A stretch of 64,000 bases of DNA, from positions 806,001 through 870,000 of the forward strand of contig JAGMWG010000019.1 in NCBI GenBank assembly GCA_020744225.1, read 5' to 3'. Made by a program: the position numbers and the translations under genes. Below the pieces are notes generated by a model. That model searched no databases. It was given only the letters and a program-made list of their open reading frames with translations, and was not told the origin of the DNA. Source of the DNA: Paraphoma chrysanthemicola. Taxonomy: Eukaryota > Ascomycota > Dothideomycetes > Pleosporales > Phaeosphaeriaceae. Shown in pieces: positions 56,296-64,000 of this stretch; the first letter of the stretch is position 1, and each line of letters starts with the position of its first letter.

Positions 56296-57423
56296 TTGGT
56301 GGACTGCTGGTGATTGCCACCCATCATGGCATTCTATGCCATAGGTGTTTGCGGCGCAGTAAAGCTTGATTTTCCTTGGAGTCTCCAGCAAGTCTGAAAA
56401 TGATTTGCCGGGAAATTAGGCCGCCTGCCCCTGACCAGCGCTTGGAGTGCGGTGTGGTTGAAAGATCATGTCAGGACGGCTTAGCCACCCATGAAATCCA
56501 AAGACAAGCTCAATTCTAGTAAAAACCACGGGTTCCCAATGTATGCGGTAGAGGAGATTGGCGCCTTAAGAAACAGCGGGACGGCCACCACGATGTGCCA
56601 AGCGCCCTGATCCGGACCCAGAAGTGTCTTCCGTGCCCTCTGCGATACTTACACCAGCCGGGGCGAAGTATGTGAAGCCATATAGCGCTTTTTGCTAAGA
56701 TTGAGTTAAGATCGAGATTCCGCGACGAACACCATCAGGGTCAAACGTGGACGAATTATTGCACGACCTGATACGGTTTGATGATATAAAGTAAGTCACG
56801 CGCAGGCTGCACGAGTGGACTGGGGATATCCAGATCGAACATTCTACGAACAATTTGACTTGATTGCACGTAAAGGCTGCATTCCTTAAAGACTTTGCAA
56901 AGTCGTGTTCCTATCCTCATATCGCTAGCACATGGTCACAATCAGAGGCGCGAGTCATGCTAGTCCTCGTCCCCATCACCGCCACTTCCAACCAGTCCTA
57001 ACGATTACCTGTGATACACCATAGAGAGAGCTATCGCGCCGCAACAAACCACCAAACGCAATATCTAACCCGATTATGTCAGCGGTGGAAGCACAATGTG
57101 GCGTAGCGAGCTGCAGAAGCAATTGAGCTTCTTCTAGGATTTCTTGCCCGAATAGCCGGACCGATTTGGCTACCCGACCAAGGACGAAAAGCCGATAACG
57201 GCTTAGCCGTTGCATCTACCCGAAAAGTCGCTGGCGTCAAGCACTTCCTCCGATTATTACGTACCTGGGCTTTTTGCGGCCAGGGCGATAGACGTTGAAC
57301 GTGGAGTTGTCCGGAACGTGCATAGGTCGCCACTATAAGTAATAGAGAAACACTCCGAAATTCAGTGCGCAATTGAGAACCTGTCAATCTCTGGCGATTC
57401 TGAGGATCTGGAAGTCTATCACG
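56296..57423. promoter_or_regulatory. Divergent promoter region, mitochondrial-type protein / PheC-like protein
   Basis: About 1.1 kb between divergent start codons. A TATAAG element at 57334-57339 lies about 90 bases upstream of the PheC-like ATG. No other gene seen. Confidence 0.5.
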
Positions 57424-58387
57424 ATGGTTAAATCAGCTTCAGTCTTTGCCGCAGCCTGCGTCTTCATGGGCTTGCGCGCCAACGCCTCATCTACAACTAC
57501 TGCAAAAAATGGAAACGGGTACAAGACTTCATCGTCAAGGTACGGTAGAATCATAAGGCTTAACGATCAGACCGACTGACATTTGCAGCTACTCGGTACC
57601 AACCTCAGTCTCATATGGCAATATCACCTCCGTTCTTGATAAAATCCTGTCGCGCGGCTACTTGAAAGTTGGCACAACGGGAGACTACAAGCCTTTCTCG
57701 TACAAGGTGACCAACAGAACAGCCCTACCCGCCACCCCGGCCATCAACACCACCTATATTGGCGCAGATATCGATCTCGCGCAGGCACTAGCGAACTCAC
57801 TCTCACTCCCACAACCCATTGAGTTTGTACCTACGATCTGGGCGAACCTCACCACCGACCTCGCTGCACAGAAATTCGACATTGCCATGAGCGGCGTTAG
57901 CATCACGTTAGCTCGCGCACAAAAGGCTTTCTTTTCGACTGCTATCCAGCGTGTGGGTAAAGCAGCCTGTGTGCGATGTGCAGATCTCGCCAAGTTCTCC
58001 TCATTGGCGGCAATTGACACGGCTGGCGTCAAAGTTGCTGTCAACCCAGGTGGTACCAACGAGGCATTTGACCGCGCGAACTTGAAAACAGCCACGATAG
58101 TTTTGGTGCAAGATAATAACGCAGTCTATCAGGCCGTCATTGATGGTCAGGCAGATGCTATGATTAGCGATATTATAGAGGTGGAACTGCAGGTTCGATT
58201 GCACCCTGGGACGCTGTGCATCGTGAATCCGGATGCGGCCTTCACATTTGAAGAATTGGGCTACATGATTGGGAGGGACGCCGTCTGGAAGCAGTATTTG
58301 GACACGTTCGTGCACATTCAGCTAGGAAGTGGGAACTGGAATCGCACATTGGAGAAGTGGATGTCATACCAATGGCCATCTGTGTAG
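57424..58387 (+). CDS. Secreted bacterial-type solute-binding/cyclohexadienyl dehydratase-like protein (SBP family 3)
   Basis: A 304-aa protein from exons 57424-57539 and 57589-58387; 49-bp intron restoring A-G-C. Residues 1-20 form a signal peptide (hydrophobic A-A-A-C-V-F-M-G-L, ending A-N-A-S). The rest is a periplasmic-binding-protein type II fold of the bacterial SBP_bac_3 family. It most resembles bacterial cyclohexadienyl dehydratase (PheC): VGTTGDYKPF (66-75), GADIDLAQAL (97-106), FDIAMSGVSITLAR (135-148) and NPGGTNEAF (from 191) match its signature stretches in order. PheC turns prephenate or arogenate into phenylpyruvate or phenylalanine. Several N-x-T sequons indicate passage through the ER. 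An intron and these sequons argue it is a fungal gene, perhaps acquired from bacteria. Confidence 0.9.
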
Positions 58388-59085
58388 GCAAAGAAGGAAT
58401 CTTAGTGTTGATGGCTTAAAGCACGGAACGCCTAAGCAAGTTCTTTCACACCTGTCATTTTTTTACCAGAATCAGTACATGTTAACGCGCTCATAAGGCA
58501 ACCTAAAAATGTTGGCCAGAATTGTAGTGGTCACGTTTGGTAGATGAAAGTATCGAGATTATACAGCATGCTCATACCGGAAGTTGGGAAGAATAGGGCT
58601 CGTGACAAATGGGCAGGGACTTTTGAATTACGTCGTACTTAACAGTCCTTTGAAGGTAGGTGGCATCGCCGATCAAGTCATTCTTGATTGATTACTTATC
58701 AACACGCACCCTTAGCTCAAGGGCATTGCTCCGACTCCGACTAACTAACCATACTAAGACGTCTTGGCTACAACAATCATCATATCCAAAACGATCTCGG
58801 ACGAATCTTATAACCGATCCTCTTGAACCAGTGATTGAACAGTACCATATCGCAGTGCAAGTCGTCACGATGATACACTTGCTTGCAAAGCATTTCCTTC
58901 AACTACCTAGTTGATGCTATGGCTCAGAATGCGATCACTAATTCACGACCTTCCAATAGGCGTACATCTGGTCGAAAGCATCTTGCCTATATAGCTCATG
59001 GGAACGTCTGTTGTGATTCACCACGCCAACATCTTTCGCATGACCTGTACTCTCACCTCCCTACCCATCCCCAAATCTCGCAACA
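58388..59085. promoter_or_regulatory. Intergenic with a TATA box before the NmrA-like gene
   Basis: About 700 bases between two plus-strand genes. TATATAG at 58988-58994 lies about 92 bases before the downstream ATG, a normal fungal TATA position. No other gene seen. Confidence 0.55.
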
Positions 59086-60054
59086 ATGGCTTCAATCAAG
59101 TCAGTTTTGATCATTGGTGTAAGTATCTCTGTTCGAAATATGACTGCATGTCAATTCCACGCAGAAACCTGAGATCTTACAACCCGATCTTACACGTTCC
59201 AGGCCGGTGGAGCCCTGGGAACTTTGATTCTGAACGAGTTGCTAAACTCTCCATACAAAGTGAGCGTTCTTAGTCGCAAAGAATCGAGCGCTACGTTCCA
59301 GGACGGCGTCAAGGTCTTCAAAGCAGACTACAAAGATATCTCCGCAGTGAAGGCAGCCATGGAAGGTCAAGATGTGGTGATTAGTAACGTCCACGGCATA
59401 GCAGCTGGAGATCAAAAAATCTTCGTTGACGCGGCACTGGAAGCCGGCGTCAAAAGGTTCTTCCCGAGCGAATACGGCCCTTACACTCGGCATGGGAAGA
59501 TGTCTGAGATCAACCCATACACCGGCCCACACAAAGCTGCTCTTGTGGACTATCTCCGATCGAAGGAGGGCTTCATTTCTTGGACTGCTGTGATCTGTGG
59601 TGGGTTCTTCGAATGGGCAATGGGAAACGGATTCAATGGCTTCGATTTCGAGACTAAAACTGTTGGGTTGATTGATGGAGGAACCAGTGCTTTCGCATCG
59701 ACGAAAATGACGACAATTGCCAAAGCAATTAGATCGTCGATCGACCATGCGGAGGAAACGAAGAACCAGTATGTCTTCATAGCTTCCTTCCATCACTCGC
59801 AGCGAGAGATTCTTGACGTCATCGAGAAACTTGCTGGCCAAAAGTGGACGATTGAGCATCTGAAGTCCGAGGACGTCATTGCGAATGGTGAAAGGAGAGT
59901 TCAATCCGGTGATTTTGCAGGAATTATGGATTTGACCAGAGGGGCTGCACTAGGCAAATTAGGGCTGGCAGACTTGAGACCGCATGGGCTTTGGAACGCG
60001 AAATTAGGGCTTCCGCAGGATGATGTCGCAGATATACTGAAGGGCTTTGTCTAG
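59086..60054 (+). CDS. NmrA-like / isoflavone-reductase-like NAD(P)-binding protein
   Basis: A 294-aa Rossmann-fold protein of the atypical short-chain dehydrogenase group (NmrA/isoflavone-reductase-like). Exon 1 (59086-59118) encodes M-A-S-I-K-S-V-L-I-I-G and exon 2 (59203-60054) continues A-GGALGTLIL, so the splice builds the nucleotide-binding G-x-x-G-x-x-G loop; the intron is 84 bp, phase 0. Further marks are V-S-V-L-S-R-K-E-S (NADP-preferring Arg after strand 2), V-V-I-S-N-V-H-G, and V-K-R-F-F-P-S-E-Y-G with the H-K-x-x-L-type Lys. Such proteins are either reductases of phenolics or redox sensors. No biosynthetic cluster is close; substrate unknown. Confidence 0.9.
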
Positions 60055-60329
60055 AAGAGATCTGAGAAGCAAGCGTTACGTCACAGACTACTCGCAAGAC
60101 ACCTGACAAGACGCTGAGATAATGTGTTGTCTCGTTGATCGTGGGAGGTGCCACGAGTGGAGAGCGGGTAAATTAGTCTCATCCGCGGCTAAAGTGCGAC
60201 ATGAACCCCTCATCTGACGAAAATTTCGAGCAGTCAAAACCTGGCAGACAACAACGTCAGTGTTCGATACGCTGTTATATATTGTTACTAAATTTCCACA
60301 TTTCCACGAACAGTACAAAAACATCGTCT

Positions 60330-60416
60330 GCATCGGTGGTTTAGTGGTAAAATTAGCCGTTGCCATCTGTCACAGATCAATTCGGCTAGCCCCGGGTTCG
60401 ATTCCCGGCCGATGCA
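60330..60416 (+). tRNA. tRNA-Gly (anticodon GCC) with 16-nt intron
   Basis: Acceptor stem GCATCGG (60330-60336) pairs perfectly with CCGATGC (60409-60415), with discriminator A at 60416. The T arm CCGGG-TTCGATT-CCCGG and D-arm sequence with GTGGTA are standard. The anticodon stem AGCCG/CGGCT brackets TTGCCA, so the anticodon is GCC at 60362-60364. One base 3' of it an intron of 16 bases (60366-60381) interrupts the loop at the canonical 37/38 position; it contains a small ATCTG/CAGAT hairpin. Confidence 0.95.
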
Positions 60417-61266
60417 CTATTCTTTTTGCTCTTGTCTTACCTGAGAGTGGTGCTTTGTTGTGCTGTCGCACTTCGTTGTGAAAGTTTCACTGTCACGTGG
60501 CGCGCTAGAACCCACCTATGCACAATCGCATGCTCTGAATGCAACCCAACCTACCTTGCCCTTCAGTCTCTAGATTGCTCCGTTCTCTGATGCACGTCGT
60601 CGCAATCTCTAGGCAGTCCCTCGATACTCAATTGGTGTTTTTGCCGTGTCGTAGTAGCCTGTAGTCTTATGAACCCGAAATTGCCGGAGTGGGTCACCAT
60701 GTCCAGCCTCGACTTCGTTCGAGTACCTCGAGATGCATGCTGATAAGCACAAAACTCTGTTGCACATGCTAACCCTTTGCCATATGTCAGCCTGACTAAC
60801 CTCAAGCCCTTATAATGCAGTTTTCGAAACACAACGTCGTTCCCATATGTCTCCCTCGCACAATTTCTTGTGTCGTTCACCTTCTAACAACCTTGCAACG
60901 ACTATGCACATCAGCGCGACTCGACCTCTGAACCAATAGGAGCACAAATATCGCAAGGGGTGCGGCCGGTGTCCGCACAGCAGTTTGATCATGAACGATT
61001 CGGCAATCATGATACAACCATTCCTCTCCGACCTCTTACAATTTCTCCCAGCGCGAGAAGATCGGTACTTTCATACTTCAATTCACAAGAACATTTGTGA
61101 TCATTCATTCAGAGCACGGACGGCCGTTGATGATAAAGCCAAGCAACACAGTGATGCTGCACGTTATTTATGTACATGTTAGGCTCCAATTAAATACAGA
61201 GGAAATGAAGAAGTGAAGTAGACAAAAGTTATCCTACTTTTTCACAGAAGTGACGATGGCAGAGTT
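60417..61266. other. Intergenic, no gene seen
   Basis: About 850 bases between the tRNA and the stop of the pectin lyase gene. The short frames in it have no family resemblance. Confidence 0.55.
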
Positions 61267-62535
61267 TCAAACCCTGAATTTGGCCGACGCAGACCTCGCG
61301 GCAAGCGCACTCAGCTTACCGTTACCCGCTCCATTGGGAATTCTAGTGGTAATAGCAGAAGCGGCCACGGCCTTTGCGATGCCCTTGCCCTTGAACTCGC
61401 TGAAGAATGATGTGTCCTTCTTGCCCGTCAAAGTGCTTGCCGTCGTCGTCGTGCCCTGGAAGAGATTGACTTCGCATGATCTTCCTAGCGCAGTGCTGCA
61501 CTGCTTGTTTGTAGTCGCATCAGGTGAACCAAAGAGCTTTCCCTTGTAATCGGCCACGACGTTCTGAACATTGTTGAAGACGTTGCCCTCGAAGATACCG
61601 CGAGCGCCGGCATCGCCTCCTTCGAGTAAGTGGCCCTTGACGTCAAACCAGACATTGTTCACGGCGTGGAGGAGGGTCTTGCCGCTAAGCGCTGGACCGC
61701 GACCAGCGGTCTTGGTAATGTAGTTATTCTTCATGGTGATGGAGTCACCGGTGCCGACCATCTCGAAAACCCAGTAATGGTAGCCGTCGCATCCAGTTGC
61801 GTAGTCTGAGGCGCCGTTGATGAAGTTGCTGGAGAGAGTGATGCGGGTGCTAGGTGTGAAGCCGAAAACGTAGTGTTGGCGGCCGGGGCGAGCAGTCTAG
61901 TAAGTTTTAAGCGACGAATCTTTTTGACTTGAATGTAAAATCTTACGGTAACATGGTCGATCCAGATAAGATCAGCTCCAGCGAAGGAGAGCGCATCTCC
62001 GCCCCAGACGTACTTGTGATTCAGATCACTGACTTGGATGTTCTGGACGATAACGTTCTTGCCGGCAAAGGAGAGTCCCTTGCCCTTGATTATGCCCTTC
62101 GATCCGATTCCCAAGATGGTCTTGTTGGAGCCAACCTTGATTGGGGATTTTGCGGCTTTGTTGTAAGTCACAGTCTCCTTCACAACTCCCGCATCACAAG
62201 AGTCCAGCAAGATGCGCTGGCACTTTGCTCCAGTTCCCCAGTTCGCGCCTGCTTCTATTAATATGTTGAGTGCGTATCAATACTCTGGACGTACAAGCAG
62301 TTCCGGTGACTGTGCCCTCGGATGTGGTGTAGTCAAATGTCTTGTCAAGGACAATGACACGCGCAGTGGCGTCAGTCAACCAACTGGATAGCTCCTTGAT
62401 GTCTTTTGGGTACTGTGGCGTAGCGCTTCCGCCACCTGTGACTCCGGCTGCGAAGCCTTCGGCGGTACCAACAACGCCAACTGCGCTCGCCACATGCGCC
62501 AGGCTGGCAAGAGCTGTGATGGCCAAGAACTTCAT
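61267..62535 (-). CDS. Secreted pectin lyase (polysaccharide lyase family 1)
   Basis: A 390-aa secreted enzyme that cleaves esterified pectin by beta-elimination. Exons: 62535-62295, 62248-61947 and 61896-61267; introns of 46 and 50 bp keep the frame, and the second splice creates I-D-H-V-T-T-A-R-P-GRQHYVFG. A signal peptide (M-K-F-L-A-I-T-A-L-A-S-L-A) is followed by V-V-G-T-A-E-G-F-A-GV-like sequence, C-A-N-W-G-T-G-A-K-C-Q, a W-GGDALSFAGADLIWIDHV block and Y-H-Y-W-V-F-E-M-V, a typical right-handed beta helix. The Arg of ARxGRQH is the probable base. Lack of the pectate-lyase Ca2+ Asp triad is not checked. Such enzymes act on plant cell walls; fits a plant-associated fungus. Confidence 0.93.
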
Positions 62536-63812
62536 CCTTGGATCCCTGGGATGGATAGAATTAAACGAGAGACGATGTTTGGAAACGAAGAGAATGTGGA
62601 GACTGTAAGAAGGAGCTTCCTTAAGTTTCGAGTTATCTAGGTCGCCCTCACATTACTTATGCCAAAACCGCCAAGTCTGATTCGTGCATCCCATCATGGC
62701 CCCTTTTAATAAGTTCAGTAAACTATCGGTGTTTCGCAAAGTGAACGCTACACACGGACAAAATTCCTGTACAGTGAAGCCCCGAGCATGGGTGGAGTCG
62801 TCGAATCCTTCAGCACGCCCCGACTGGTGGTCTTTTTCAACGTTTCAGATCCCTGTAATTACACAACGCTATGCACGCATGCTAGGAGGTTGACCATGGG
62901 TATCTCTTATACTGCTCGGCGTAAAAAAAGTGAGGCGCTAAGATTTAGCGTCCGTTTTCCTTGTGGAGAGAGGTAGTTTCGAATCAGGCGTACATCCACT
63001 ATGCCGAGAAACAGCAAAACGCTGCGAATGTACTGTTCTAAATCTAACTTGAAGTAGGGCTATATACTTTCACTACATTAAATAATTTTCATTGGCTACT
63101 AAAGCGTTGCGCGAGCTCCGCAATGCTAGAGTTGCGCTGGCCACTACGTTCTTACTTCGTTCTTCCCAAGCTCTGTGAGAGCTTAGGTAGGTGTTACTAT
63201 ACCTCGGACTGCACCTGCTGTGCGCATGTATATTGTGCTACAGCGGCTGCTTGGCATGTTTCTACTACTCTATATCCATGTTCTTGCTTACTTCTACACT
63301 TATCGACCCGACCTTTGTGGCTGGATGTCGTGCCGACGAATATGTGAGTGGAGCCCTTCATTTCGCGAATTACCGGCGAATTACCGACGAAAGCCTTTTC
63401 GAGCAAGCCCTACCACACCTCCTTAGACAGGAGCGACTTTATTTATAGCCTCCCAGATTCAGCAGCAGGCCCCGATCGTCTTGTACAAAGGCTCCTTCAA
63501 AGACAGTCTCAAAGGCTTACATGCCAGGCGATCGCTCGGCTCGCCATAAACCCCACAGCAACGGGAAGAATTCAAGGGTACCTAGGTACGCGCTGCCGAC
63601 GGCACGAGAACGGGGTATTGTAGGCTCGGGAAGGTCAAGCGCTGGTCACAGAGGCTCAAAGTGGTGTACAGTAGACTGATGAAGCAGTAACCCCGCCGTG
63701 GCGTCAGGAGCACTATCACCATGCAGCAATTGCCAAACATCATAACCTCATGCGTCGACGTATCGCATGTATGCAAGCGCATCTTAGAAACCACTAGTGG
63801 GCGTACCAAGTC
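62536..63812. other. Intergenic, no gene seen
   Basis: About 1.3 kb: promoter of the pectin lyase gene, then AT-richer spacer. No gene or RNA recognised. Confidence 0.5.
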
Positions 63813-64000
63813 ATGGCGACGAATTCTGTCCGAGAAGAATTTGATCTGACCTATTGGAAAGTGCTAGGTCATGAAAATCGCCGAGAAGAACTTTCAAAAG
63901 AGTGTAAGTATATATAGAAAACCACGTGGGTACTGAGGTGATTCGAAGCGCGCTTTCCAAACATTGAGCAATCGGCACGCCAAATCTGATTGCAGCGCGA
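63813..64000 (+). CDS. Possible 5' end of a gene, truncated by the window edge
   Basis: An ATG at 63813 opens a 30-codon frame reading M-A-T-N-S-V-R-E-E-F-D-L-T-Y-W-K-V-L-G-H, ending at a perfect GTAAGT donor (63904). A branch-like CTGAT and a CAG acceptor appear at 63985-63995, just before the window ends, so only five bases of the second exon are seen. The peptide is too short to identify. It could be chance. Confidence 0.3.

Noticed and set aside
1..64000. Transposons, CRISPR arrays, secondary-metabolite clusters
   Set aside because: No transposase, reverse transcriptase, long terminal repeat, regular spacer array, polyketide synthase or NRPS sequence was seen. The MFS, NmrA and PhyH genes are not grouped with any core synthase.

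Overview
This window comes from the nuclear genome of a filamentous ascomycete (Pezizomycotina; a Dothideomycete is my best guess, not proven). The evidence is short spliceosomal introns of about 46-98 bp with GT/GC donors and CTAAC/CTGAC-like branch points, two HET-domain proteins, a secreted pectin lyase, a UapA-type NCS2 permease, and single-copy fungal housekeeping genes (carboxypeptidase Y, SDO1, RPS18, RPS25, GTR2). I see no transposon, CRISPR array, operon or organellar sequence. Gene models were built by joining reading frames at splice sites by eye; every internal junction listed keeps the frame.

Layout. 0-10.4 kb: 3' end of an S10 serine carboxypeptidase, a HET protein, a small membrane protein, a large C2H2 zinc-finger protein, and a multipass membrane protein with a glycosylated ectodomain. 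11.3-21.2 kb: carboxypeptidase Y and SDO1 (divergent), a short Ser-rich protein, RPS18, and a zinc-ribbon disordered protein. 21.8-33.1 kb: a class 3 lipase and an MFS exporter (divergent), a RING protein, a dienelactone-hydrolase-like/SnoaL-like fusion, and an STAND-associated ULD-type protein. 33.3-38.7 kb: an NCS2 permease divergent from a metal-dependent amidohydrolase, then a second HET protein. 40.4-48.1 kb: GTR2 (RagC/D), a cytochrome-b5-like MAPR protein, RPS25, and a conserved Ser-rich fungal protein. 48.1-52.9 kb: a 4.7-kb stretch with no recognisable gene. 52.9-64 kb: a phytanoyl-CoA dioxygenase-like protein, a mitochondrial-type protein with a probable GC-AG intron, a secreted protein closely resembling bacterial cyclohexadienyl dehydratase (PheC/SBP family 3), an NmrA-like reductase, an intron-containing tRNA-Gly(GCC), a pectin lyase, and the possible start of another gene.

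How the genes may work together. Most of the window is ordinary housekeeping interspersed with accessory genes. The best candidate for an undescribed system is the divergent pair at 33.3-37.1 kb. Its permease keeps the NCS2 scaffold, but by-eye alignment shows that it lacks the Glu and Gln that bind purines in UapA. It shares a 414-bp promoter carrying GATA and CCAAT motifs with a TrzA/MtaD-type deaminase. Together they look like an uptake-plus-deamination module for an N-heterocycle that may not be a normal purine. The second candidate is the secreted PheC-like protein, which looks like a bacterial gene domesticated into a fungal secretory gene.
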